Shown here piece after piece: positions 45,658-55,200 of a DNA stretch of 64,000 bases. How positions within the stretch are numbered: position 1 is the stretch's first letter; each line of letters begins with the position of its first letter. Location of the stretch: NCBI GenBank assembly GCA_020726505.1, contig JAHLEZ010000002.1, positions 2,604,001 to 2,668,000 of the forward strand. The letters run 5' to 3'. Both the position numbers and the translations under genes were made by a program. The stretch comes from Leptodontidium sp. MPI-SDFR-AT-0119 (taxonomy: Eukaryota > Ascomycota > Leotiomycetes > Helotiales > Leptodontidiaceae). Below the pieces are notes generated by a model. It worked only from the letters and a program-made list of their open reading frames with translations, did not search any database and was not told the DNA's origin.

Positions 45658-47403
45658 ATGCGCCTAATCAACACAGCAACCCTCCAACTCGAGTCCTTCC
45701 CGCGATTCGACCGTCCCCAAATCCCGCCCTACGCAATCCTCTCCCACCGTTGGGGCGCCGACGAGATCTCCCTCCAAGAAATGCAAACACCCACCCCCTC
45801 ACTCACCTCCAAGCTAGGCTACCAGAAAGTAGTCAAGTGTAGCGCGGTCGCAGCCTCATTCGGGTTCGAGTATATCTGGATCGACACGTGCTGCATCGAC
45901 AAGACCAACAATGTGGAGCTTACCGAAGCGATAAACTCCATGTTCAATTACTACCGCGATGCGGATGTCTGCTATGCGTATCTGGCGGATGTTCCGAGTG
46001 ATGATGATGCTAGTGCTGAGGGGTCCGGGTTTAGAAGGAGCTCGTGGTTTACGAGGGGATGGACTTTGCAGGAACTTATTGCGCCGGAGAACGTGGTTTT
46101 CTATGGGGGTGATTGGAGGGACATTGGGACTAAGTCGAGTCTCGAAAAGCTGATTGCGGAAATCACGCTTATCTCCCCTTATGCCCTGAACGGATATGGA
46201 GGACTCAGCAGCAAATTCAGCGTCGCGCAAAAGATGGCATGGGCTTCAAATAGGCAGACGGAACGGATAGAGGATATGGCGTATTGCCTGATGGGTTTGT
46301 TTGGTGTCAATATGCCCTTGATATACGGTGAAGGCCAGAACGCATTCAAAAGGCTGCAATTGGAGCTCCTGAAGGAATCCGTCGATCAATCTATCTTCGC
46401 GTGGAGGGCTCAAATTCCAACAGCCAACGGCTTTAGACGAGGTTTGCTCGCATATCATCCGGCAGAGTTCAGAGATGGCCATGACATCGTACGTGAAAAC
46501 ACCGGCCACCCCCTGTCTGAGTTCTCAATGACGAACGTTGGATTGAAAATCACGTTGCCCCTCCTCGATTCGAAAGAGAGTGAGGTGCTCGTTGGGCCTG
46601 TGACGACCTTCATTGCTATTCTTGGCTGCGTAAGAATGTACCAGGGTCTTAGGGTCAAAGATTTTCCAAGACTTAAATTTTATGGGATCTATCTCAATTT
46701 GGTTGGTGGGATGTACACAAGAACGGATCCAGATCAGATTAAACTCGTCGGTGTAAATCTTGTTAGATCTGCTTCCAACCACGCAATCTATGTCCCTCAA
46801 GTGCTTGGTCCGCACTTCCCTCCACGGCAGCCAACCCGCCACTGGCTTTATGTGTTCCAGAGAAGGTTGTCCCCCTTGTCCGATATCCGCACTTCAGATC
46901 CTGGTAATCACAATTTCGTGCCTTGGAAGTTGGGTAATGATGAAGTCAAGCTGAAATTCGAAGCTCAAGGACGCAATCATGAGGCACATCACGTCCTATT
47001 GTTCAAGTACAATAAGGGGCAGTCCGCCTGCGCTGTATACTTTAATGTATACCTTGAAACATTCTCCCACCTTGAAACATTCTCCTACCTTGAAACACTC
47101 TCCCACCTTGAAACATTCTCCCACCATATCCAAGCTGACATGGGACTCGAGGATTTCAATCAACTTAAAGCTGGAAATTGGACGTTGCCACGACGCGGGC
47201 AACTTGCATCTTGCGATCGCAGCTCCATTGTTCTTCACGGGGGGCAAATATTGTACTTCGCTGTCCGACAAGGATACGCCGATGGAAACAGGGCTCGATT
47301 TGTCGAAGTATCAGTAGATGGGGACTTTCAGCTAGTTCAAATGTTCGAGCGGTTGCGGTTGACGAGAACGAACAGGTCGGTGGGTTTACCCTCCCTTTCT
47401 TAG
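45658..47403 (+). CDS. HET-domain protein of the HET-E/D type N-terminus, 581 aa
   Basis: It begins MRLINTATLQLESFPRFDRP at the typical start of this HET subclass, followed by YAILSHRWGADEISLQEM, YIWIDTCCIDKTNNVELTEA and YRDADVCYAYLADV, then WFTRGWTLQELIAPENVVF and MAYCLMGLFGVNMPLIYGEG. No NACHT or WD repeats follow, so it is a stand-alone HET protein. The C-terminal part has a run of four LETFS-type hexapeptides (residues 465-488). An alternative C-terminus is possible: an intron from GTCGGT (about 47377) to TAG (about 47432) would end the protein RLLEKS. Likely role: triggering cell death in nonself recognition. The neighbouring P450 relic lies 660 bp downstream. Confidence 0.9.
   Translation: MRLINTATLQLESFPRFDRPQIPPYAILSHRWGADEISLQEMQTPTPSLTSKLGYQKVVKCSAVAASFGFEYIWIDTCCIDKTNNVELTEAINSMFNYYRDADVCYAYLADVPSDDDASAEGSGFRRSSWFTRGWTLQELIAPENVVFYGGDWRDIGTKSSLEKLIAEITLISPYALNGYGGLSSKFSVAQKMAWASNRQTERIEDMAYCLMGLFGVNMPLIYGEGQNAFKRLQLELLKESVDQSIFAWRAQIPTANGFRRGLLAYHPAEFRDGHDIVRENTGHPLSEFSMTNVGLKITLPLLDSKESEVLVGPVTTFIAILGCVRMYQGLRVKDFPRLKFYGIYLNLVGGMYTRTDPDQIKLVGVNLVRSASNHAIYVPQVLGPHFPPRQPTRHWLYVFQRRLSPLSDIRTSDPGNHNFVPWKLGNDEVKLKFEAQGRNHEAHHVLLFKYNKGQSACAVYFNVYLETFSHLETFSYLETLSHLETFSHHIQADMGLEDFNQLKAGNWTLPRRGQLASCDRSSIVLHGGQILYFAVRQGYADGNRARFVEVSVDGDFQLVQMFERLRLTRTNRSVGLPSLS
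47050..47121 (+). repeat. 18-bp in-frame tandem repeat, four copies
   Basis: Four copies of an 18-bp unit within the HET gene encode Y/H-L-E-T-F/L-S. Copies differ at two or three positions. Unit length is a multiple of three, so copy number can change without frameshift. Confidence 0.95.
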
Positions 47404-48064
47404 AATACTAACTGACTACGTCTAGGCTGCTTGAAAAGTCATGAAAACAGCTCAATCAAGAAATCCGTTTGTGTTGTTGAATAGTACTTCAGCATGATTG
47501 CTATTATGAGGAAGCTTGGAATTTTCTTCAATCTGCCGACTTCTATAAACGAATCGTTATCATCCCCTTCCCGCAATCTATCTATCCAGATCTTGATGAT
47601 CCCGCTACAGTAGCCGAGCTCCCGTCATCCGATGAACAAAGGACTACCTCTCGTTGTTCGGACAGCAAACGCTCTTCATATAATACGGCCGCCAACAAAA
47701 GCCATCCTTTCCACCCGTAAATGTGGCGCTTCATGGGCTACCGTCCCTCTCCTCAAACAATAAACAAAGACCCTTACGGAACCCTGCATATGCGTGGACC
47801 CACGACCTCGGATCGGAACAAGAAATTTCGATCACTTTCTGACTCGGAAACCTCCCGTCACTCATCCATGGAATTAGAAAGATGGATTCAGAAATACGGG
47901 ACTTGCGATGGTACAATGTACATATAGTCTTCCACAATCCGCCATGTTCAACGGAGTACAGCACGGGAGTAAAAGCCACATCAAACCCCCTGCTACACCA
48001 ATACTCACTGCACACCTCACCACCACGAGCTCGGAAGAGAATCCCCATTCAAGAACATTCCAGC
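47404..48064. other. Intergenic
   Basis: Contains a 68-codon plus frame (47721-47927) without features. Nothing supported. Confidence 0.5.
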
Positions 48065-49274
48065 ATGGACTTCCTCGTCCATGGAATCATGCTAGTGCTG
48101 GGGTCCATCATCAGCATCTGTATCTATCTCATTCCGGGACGCCATGGCTCTCGCCTAGTCCGCGGCATTCAAGAATCTCGCATCATACTCCGTAACTCAG
48201 ATCTCAAGTCTCGAGCAGAACCAAATGGACGCCTTGTCACTGCATTCGGGATCAACAATGCTTTCACCACCACCCACCCCGAATACCACAAAGGCTTTGT
48301 TAAGCAAGCTAAGGAGTTGATCTGCATCAACGACGATGAATGGGCCACACTTGCTATGACAGCAGCCAACATTGTGGACCATGATCTCACGTCATTAAGA
48401 TATGACCCCAATATTGAAGCACTTCTGCTCGCCAATTTCGTGCAAAGTCTCGTCTTCCGAATTGTCATCGTCAAGTTCTTCCCTGGGAGCGGCATACCCT
48501 CAGCTGAAGACGTCGACTTCATCACCAGCAAGATCAATTCCCTCTGGCTAGCATCCAAGACTTGCAGTGGTGAAGGTCCCCTGAAGCTTCTCAACGACAA
48601 GGAAGAGCTACTTCGAAAACTTCACTCCTTCATCCATCCATCCCCACACCCAAGTACGGAGATCAACTCAAGCTCCAGGCGAGGACAATCCACTCAACTG
48701 GATCTTGCCCGCATATGAGACACTTTGGCGAGTGGTACTGCACTGTTTCCTCGAAGTTCGCTTCCGAGCAACACCACCGAATTCTCACATCTACCGAACA
48801 ACCATCGAGCATTTCTTTGCTCAGCCATGTCAACTCACAGTCGACACCCCGCTATCTCCTGCTGGAGTCACCGTCAAGAACATAGTCGACGAATCCCTCC
48901 ATCTCTACCCTCCCACACGCCGCATCAACCGCCAACTTCCACTGGAAGAAGTCGCTATCGACATCGAGTACCTCCACCGCGACGCCAACACCTGGGGTAT
49001 AGACACGTTACGATTCCTTCCCGCTCGATGGTCGATGAATAGATTGACAAAAGATGGGTATATACCGTTCGGGATGGGGAGTTTTGAGTGTCCGGCTAAA
49101 AATAAGTTTGGGCCGATGATGATTGGTGTTTTGGTTGGGGCGTTGATGGGGGGTGTTGGGGAGGGCTTTGAGGTCGTCTTGGATGGGATTTCTGGGGATG
49201 TGTTTGGACCTGGTCCGCTTGAGGGGGGGAGAGAGGCGTATGCTGGGTTGAAGTTAAGGATAGTGGAGAATTGA
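48065..49274 (+). pseudogene. Cytochrome P450-like gene, frameshifted
   Basis: From ATG 48065 (hydrophobic anchor MDFLVHGIMLVLGSIISICI) the first frame runs through NAFTTTHPEYHKGFVKQAKE and VQSLVFRIVIVKFF to a TGA at 48716-48718. The P450 sequence continues one frame over from about 48660: DNPLNWILPAYETLWRVVL (I-helix region), then DESLHLYPPTRRI. The invariant Arg of ExxR is His here (codon CAT at 48900-48902, one G-to-A change from CGT). The heme region FGMGSFECPAKNKFGP keeps the Cys but lacks the usual Arg. The frameshift lies between about 48590 and 48660. The family is a group of short fungal P450-like proteins; this copy is probably not functional. Confidence 0.75.
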
Positions 49275-50051
49275 TTTGGTGGTGGTGATGAGATGGATAA
49301 TGCTGCCTGGAGAAATGAGTTCATGGTTTCGATGAGGTGGATAACAATGGGCTCTGCTTTTTGGATTTGAGTTTTGATATTTTTACAAGCATGGATATTT
49401 TTTTAGAATACTATTAGATAGCGGTGTATCTGATTAAGGCTTATCTCCTAAATACTTCCAAAATAGCGTTAGAGCAATGGTTACTTCAAATTATCTCTGT
49501 GTTCAACTAAAAAGTCTATTGAGCGAGAGTGGCAAGATGGCCTGTAACTTTTAAGCGCCAATTATTAGAACAATAAAGTGAGGAAACAAATTGCCATAGG
49601 TCTGGTGATGCTGCTACGGCTATTTTGAGCGTTCTTTGATGGACAGGAGATTTCTCTACTATGAATCAATCTCGCCTTGACAAAGCACTGTGAATCTTAT
49701 GCAAAGTTCAAGCGGATCCCCCAAACCTCAATTACCCTCATAATAACCCATCCCGATATGGTTGTTCGTCGTTCGTACGGATGAGCTTCAGAGGAATAGG
49801 ATCGCTGCAACGTCTCGCTCACACCTCAACTTTAAAAATGTGCACCATCAAGGTTGTCATACCCTCTGGACAACCCTCTTCTATTACGATGATATTAAAG
49901 AAAGTATGTAGTCATCGACTTCCAGTTATTCTCTCTCATACTCATCGTAAACACACTTATTTCTGCACACTCGGTTCTACACATTCGTTTGAAGACCTTC
50001 ATTCATTTATAATTATATCCACCCATACGCGAAATCATCTCTCGCACAACC
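49275..50051. other. Intergenic
   Basis: A/T-rich first half, C/T-rich leader-like second half (about 49920-50050). No gene. Confidence 0.5.
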
Positions 50052-50277
50052 ACGAAAATTCAGTTCACCACCATCATCTTAATTTCGATCCTCGCACTTA
50101 TTGCCTCAGCTCAAATCAAAGGACCAAAGAGTGCACGTTTCTGTGCTGGTGGAGCCATCTCTTGTATATATCCCCTTTTCCTTTTCCCTTCATCCTAAGT
50201 CACAAGTCACAGCCGTTCAGTTACATCACGACTTTCGCCTCCGCCCGTTGAAAAAGAGTACCAAACTAACACAATAA
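50052..50277 (+). pseudogene. Possible small secreted protein with ACG in place of the start codon
   Basis: From 50055 the sequence reads KIQFTTIILISILALIASAQ, a textbook signal peptide with cleavage after SA, then IKGPKSARFCAGGAISC. The codon before it is ACG, and the context CAACC-ACG-AAA is that of a fungal start with ATG changed to ACG. A 49-nt intron (50164-50212, GTATAT...CACAG, CTAAGT branch) joins in phase 1 to an exon ending KKSTKLTQ and TAA at 50277, about 58 aa in all. A C/T-rich leader precedes it. It is either a start-less pseudogene, a non-AUG start, or chance. A minus-strand frame with one membrane segment overlaps its end (50207-50455). Confidence 0.4.
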
Positions 50278-50894
50278 TACTAAAGGTGACTACGGAAATG
50301 AAGGTCTCCGCGCCAATTTCTGCAATGATACCTGTGGAGGCGCCGCAGGTGTCTGCCCTTAGTTCGAAACTGTCTGCTCGTGCCCTGGGACACATCATGA
50401 CTTCGCCTATACGGGCGCTTCGTGCATTGTTTCTATTCGAGATTTTGGGCCTCATGGATGTACTGAATAGATGGAGAAATGAGGATGGGAGTGTGGGAAG
50501 GATTGGGGAAAAGGGAAGCAGGGTAGGAAGGAGAAGGTGGTTTTTAGAACAGGGAGGAAAAGAATAGCTATCATTGCCTATCTGTACATACTAGTCACGG
50601 CTTTAAAATAGTTCTCAACTTCGTAAATTGTATGCCTTATGTGCGCTGGGGCTCAGAGACTAGCCACTTTGAAGTGACTTACAAGCGTTTATGAGGCTGT
50701 TAAAAGGATATTTATCATTTAGGCTGCTTGACTGCTAGACTGCAATTTCCCCTCGGCCAAAGCAAGATGTTGCCTGAAGCCCATCCAAAAACGTCACTAA
50801 GGAATGAATTCCATCCAAATTCATCTCAGTGTTGGTAAAAAAGCTGCATACTGGCGGCTATCTCTTAAGACATGCTTGCCGGAGACTCATAAGT
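50278..50894. other. Intergenic
   Basis: 3' region of the GH76-like gene; no supported gene. Confidence 0.5.
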
Positions 50895-52121
50895 TCACTT
50901 GGTTCTCTCAGCAGCGTGGAGAATCCTCGCCCAAGCCGCACAGCCAATCAAAGTTTTACACAAATTCCCGTGCTCATCTCTCTCTTGGCCATTGACAGCC
51001 AACTCCCTGTTCACGCCAAACTTCTGATTGAATCTTGCTCTCAGCTCCTCGGAAATGGAATAAGGACAGCTGCCCCTGAAATATAACCCATCACTAGGAT
51101 CGAACATGAATTCTCGTCCCCACGCGGAAATCTGGCGAATCTCGTTCTTGAGTCGATTCGTCAAACCATGTTTCGAAAGGACTCGGTACCCATCAACCAA
51201 GTGGTGCAAGAAGAATGAGCTGTCCGAGTACATACGTTCCTGTGGGTTCTGAAGAGTGTGATCGAACATTGGATTCTGAGGGTTCAAAGCGGCCTCTGCA
51301 AGACTGACAGCCATTTTCAAATCATCAGGGTTCTTGGTTCGCTCGTAAAGTAGGGTGAAGCCATGAATAGCGAATCCAGTGTTGTACGTCCACTTCATCT
51401 TGTTGATGTTCGGTGATCCATCGGCATTGAACACCAAACTATCCCAAATCAACCCATCCTGAGGATCTCTGAACGTAGCGATCAGCCACTTCAGAGCCCT
51501 CTCCGCAAACGCCGCCAGTCTGTCATCTTTCTCGATTGCACAAATTCTCAGAGCAGCAACAGCAGCTGGACCAGTTGAGCAAGCATTCTGACAATTCCGA
51601 TTATTCGTGTGCCACGGTACGCCACCATCCTTTTGAGCAGATGGCATGATCAGATCCGTCAAGATGGACTTCGCCTGCTGCAGGTATTTCCGCTCATGAG
51701 TTGCTTCATACGCACTGATCAGCGCTTGAGCTGCATGGGCATTGTCATCGTAGTAGATGTCTTCGTTTCCTGGAAACATCTTCCATGCACAGAAACCATG
51801 TCTCTGGGGATTCCAGTATGCTTGCAAGCATGATATCGCCTCGTGCGTTTTGGGAGCAGGGAGGGTTTCGGCCACGGCTTGGACCATGATTATTACGGGC
51901 CAGACAACATATCCAAAGTGATCATTTTCACCCAATGTGCTCTCTGATTTGGCTTTGGCTTGGAATTGGTTGTTTTTCGAGGAGTGGAAGTAGTAATATG
52001 TGTTTGCCGTGAGTTCGGCGGCAGTGTGGTTGGGATTTGACGAATTCGTGTTTTGTCCGAGATGCTGTTGTGAAACGTGCTCTTCGGCCTTGCTCCGAAT
52101 GCTATTTATGAAATTTCTCAT
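50895..52121 (-). CDS. GH76-like (alpha-1,6-mannanase family) glycosidase, intracellular, 408 aa
   Basis: A single exon from ATG 52121. The (alpha/alpha)6-barrel family features are YYDDNAHAAQALISAYE (the Asp-Asp pair at 125-126 is the catalytic pair in GH76), GGVPWHTNNRNCQNACSTGP, AALKWLIATFRDPQDGLIWD homologous blocks and KMKWTYNTGFAIHGFTLLYE. GH76 enzymes cleave alpha-1,6-mannan or transfer GPI-linked mannoproteins into the wall. This protein has no signal peptide (MRNFINSIRSKAEEHVSQQH), unlike wall Dcw1/Dfg5, so it is of the shorter cytosolic type whose substrate is unclear. The whole frame is intact. Confidence 0.85.
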   Translation of the reverse strand: MRNFINSIRSKAEEHVSQQHLGQNTNSSNPNHTAAELTANTYYYFHSSKNNQFQAKAKSESTLGENDHFGYVVWPVIIMVQAVAETLPAPKTHEAISCLQAYWNPQRHGFCAWKMFPGNEDIYYDDNAHAAQALISAYEATHERKYLQQAKSILTDLIMPSAQKDGGVPWHTNNRNCQNACSTGPAAVAALRICAIEKDDRLAAFAERALKWLIATFRDPQDGLIWDSLVFNADGSPNINKMKWTYNTGFAIHGFTLLYERTKNPDDLKMAVSLAEAALNPQNPMFDHTLQNPQERMYSDSSFFLHHLVDGYRVLSKHGLTNRLKNEIRQISAWGREFMFDPSDGLYFRGSCPYSISEELRARFNQKFGVNRELAVNGQERDEHGNLCKTLIGCAAWARILHAAERTK

Positions 52122-53890
52122 CTCGATATGAATTTTGATGAATTCAACGGTGGGCTTTTCATGTGTTCTGTTGTGGAGGTTGAACCAAGAGTGATGACGA
52201 GGATGTTGTTTCAGTGAGCTGAGTCAGCAGCTTTTTGGCAAAAACGCCAGCCAGCTCCGAGAGTAATCAAATACAGTTATGTTATCATTTCAGAGTGATT
52301 AATTTGACATAGGCTACTTAACAAAGGAGCATATTGAATCTTCACTCAACTAGGTGGCCGCAATTGTTTGCTTCATGCTGTGCAACAGCACCAGGCTTGG
52401 CATGTTCAGCTAGACGAGCTAGATCAGATCCTGTCAGGCGGTGGTAAGCCTATTTGCAAGCCACATTTCACCTGACCGGTTGGGGCAAATTTGATCAGCA
52501 CTTCTGTTAGAAATATGGGCTGTACAGCGTAGATCTTAGTACCTGCGTACTTATGATCACGCCACCCCTATTTCCCCTATTACTCTGTACGCTCTCTCAG
52601 ATAGAATTCTACATGCTTTTCTATCAACTTCTATAGTTGTTTCCTCACGACAAAGCAAACAACCTTTTGATGCGGTGTCCGATTGAAAGTAGCCATGCAA
52701 GACCCAGAAAAAAACAGTAATAAAACCCCTCGGCATCGATTAGCACTGTTCAACAGTCAATCTCAGCAATCAAAAGAACATTCAAAGGTGAAAGCCGAGT
52801 CTTCATTGCGGCTCAGGGACCGTTCGTTTCCCAAGGGTCGTGCAATAGCACACGGAGCTATGAGGGATGACATACCCACCAGTCATAAAGATTGCGTTAT
52901 TATGGAGTTTGCCCCTCAATGCGTAGGTCTAACTTATCTTGACTCGAACAGCAACTAGGGCACCAATATCTTAGCTGACCTCGTTCCAGGAGCCTATGTT
53001 CTTAGAAGCTACGGAATTGACACAGTAAGTCCCCACCCCACCATTCCGGACACCTTGTACACCAAAAACAACAATTTTCGACCCTCTCTAATTATATCAA
53101 AAATTAATAGAATTTTATAAAACTTTAAATCTGGAATAATAATATATATATAATTAAGAATGCGAATTATAAATTGGTTTGTATTACGTGATATTGCATA
53201 TTAAGTTTTTAAAACTTGATTTTTCGTTTACTATACAAATTTTGTTACAGCTGGCAAGAGGTTGATACGGCGAGTAGGCTCTAGCTTTGTATTTGGGCCT
53301 AATGCTACGCTTAGAATCGAGAAGAAAAGACAAGGAGGAAAGGAGAGCTCTCTATAAGAGAGAGCTCGAGCATAAATACATAAAGAACCCTCCTAATAGG
53401 GCCTAGCGTAGTCAAACGCCATTCACATTAACATGTCGCATACTCGCCACCTAGTCTTTCCCATTAGGCTTAGCGCCGTCGCATAGCCAGCGATGCTACG
53501 AGCCCGTGTCGGTTAGAATACGAAGCGCATCGTAGGTCGTAACAGCTAGCACGACCCCGAAAGCTTTCTCTTTAGTATTAATACTTCTTTATCTAAAACT
53601 TCGGGATAATGTAAATTTGTTAGTGCCTTAATAGTTAATTTGACTAATAAAAAAAAGTTAAGTTTAATTAATATAGCATCAAACATAAATAAATTACGTA
53701 AAATAATAAAGTATAAATTAGTTATATATTATTATAATGCGGATTGATGTAATAGTAACATAACTGGCTTTATCTAAAACTAAGTAGGTGAAGTACTTAT
53801 AATATATTTATTATATAAGGCATATAAGTGCCTTGTTAATAGGTGCCTTAGTCCTACTCCTTAGACTCCCTTCTCACACCCCTTCGGGGG
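52122..53890. other. A/T-rich repeat island, no gene
   Basis: From about 53060 the sequence becomes strongly A/T-rich with many stops in all frames, as expected from RIP-degraded repeats. A segment of about 300 bp (53243-53544) begins TGTTAC and ends GTAACA and contains a TATA-like string, possibly a second decayed LTR, but its flanks do not match. Confidence 0.5.
52811..52834 (+). repeat. 24-bp direct repeat, copy 1
   Basis: These 24 bases recur exactly at 61952-61975, 9.1 kb away and in the same orientation. The first bases are GGCTCAGGGACCGTTCGT. Flanks differ. Probably the end of a dispersed element. Confidence 0.85.
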
Positions 53891-54055
53891 TGTGACGGAG
53901 GCACTCAAGACAGACAGATTCAAGACAATACACTTCGTACTTAGAACAATAGATACAGAAGAAGGACAGCTGTAGCTGACAAGAGCTGACCCCTATATCC
54001 TCAAAGCTGAAACACTAGCCCCTAAACACGTGACGTCAGCACCAAGACCGTCACA
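53891..54055. mobile_element. Solo LTR-like element, 165 bp, with 5-bp target duplication
   Basis: It starts TGTGACGG and ends CCGTCACA, a perfect 8-bp terminal inversion with the TG...CA ends of LTRs. The five bases before it (53886-53890) and after it (54056-54060) are both GGGGG, as expected for a 5-bp target-site duplication of an LTR retrotransposon. No internal retroelement sequence is nearby, so it is best read as a solo LTR. A GGGGG duplication is low-complexity and could be chance. Confidence 0.65.
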
Positions 54056-54510
54056 GGGGGTTAAAGAGAGCTAGGAGGTACAAAGATATAAGAACTTTAA
54101 TTAGTCCTTATCAAATCGAAGTCAACAGCCCGGTCAATTCGAACCTCTCTAATTATAAGTGGAGTTAGGTTCGTAATAAGGCTTTATCAGAGGGTAAGAG
54201 CTTTAATACATCCCCGTCATGGGGCCATATTTGAATTCGTACTAGTAATATTTATTTCAAAAAGCCCTGCATATGTAGAGTCAGGTGATATTTTTGGGCT
54301 AATTAAACTACTTCTTTTTTAAGCTAATCATACGCTAGCGCTAAAAGGGGCCCAATAATAAGATTATGGAAACGCATATATTTTTTAGTGTATATGCTTC
54401 GCGCCGCAGTGCTAAGCCCTCTCTTTAGTCGTACCTCCTTGCTTTCGGTAATCACATACTAATTTTGGTGTGCCGCTTCGCGGTACCGTTAAGCCCTCTC
54501 TTCAGTCGTA
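54056..54510. other. Repeat-derived sequence with an empty site paralogue
   Basis: Includes 54408-54450, which resembles the two flanks of the MITE at 54511-54667 joined together without the insert. Otherwise A/T-rich and without frames. Confidence 0.6.
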
Positions 54511-54667
54511 CGGAAGGGGGTAGAAGATGGGTCTCGTCAACCCAAGTACTCTGCCTTACCATTTGAGGAAGTTTATGGAGAAAATTCTAGAACTCCAGAC
54601 TGTTAATTGGGAGAATAACCTCCCCGCCTGACATGGGCGGACGAGACCCACCTTTTACCCCCTTCCG
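54511..54667. mobile_element. MITE, 157 bp, Tc1/mariner-like, TA-flanked
   Basis: Terminal inverted repeats of 28 bp (54511-54538 and 54640-54667, starting CGGAAGGGGG) differ at only two positions, both transitions. The element is flanked by TA on both sides (54509-54510 and 54668-54669). A paralogous copy of the host sequence about 90 bp upstream lacks the insert, with a single TA at the joint. There is no coding capacity; mobilised in trans by a Tc1/mariner-type transposase if active. Confidence 0.8.
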
Positions 54668-55200
54668 TACCTCCTTGCTTTCGGCAATGCATCGACAATC
54701 CACAGGCACCACCATCCCATGCCCAGGCACGACTCACAATTGCCCATGTTCGTGATGGGAAATCTGTTCTTCCGTCCACCTGGCCAGCGACGTTGAGAAC
54801 CCCCTCATAAGCCAAGCTGTTAACGAGGGAAGAACGAGGCGCAGCAAGCACTATCGGGCTGTTCTGATGGGCACAATTCGGTCAGCGATGCAAGAGACCA
54901 CTGGCTCGTCGACCCCAAGGCTGAATCTGCTCACCGAGGCCCAATCATGACCGCTTCCCCTTCCCACACAGGGCCAGTATGGCTCTCCAGGGCCTGAGAC
55001 CTTGGATGGCCTGCAGCAATGTAGAAAGTGTCGCACCCAGGCATACGAATTTTGTGCGCGCCGGTAGTTGACCACATGAGGTTCGAATGTGGAAGCCTTG
55101 GGGAGCAAGAAGCCTCTTCACATCGTGAATGCTCAATGGAAGGATTGATTCGAAGTTGACTGCATTGATGCTTTGAACCTCGTCCACGCATCAGCCCACC
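54668..55200. other. Upstream region of the 1,565-aa gene
   Basis: G/C content is normal and several overlapping minus-strand frames (54603-55275) occur; none shows a domain. It may be an old pseudogene or the promoter of the gene at 55201. Confidence 0.4.

Noticed and set aside
53243..53544. 302-bp TGTTAC...GTAACA unit as a second LTR
   Set aside because: Ends fit an LTR and a TATA-like string is inside, but the flanking five bases do not match and the inversion is only 6 bp, so chance is likely.
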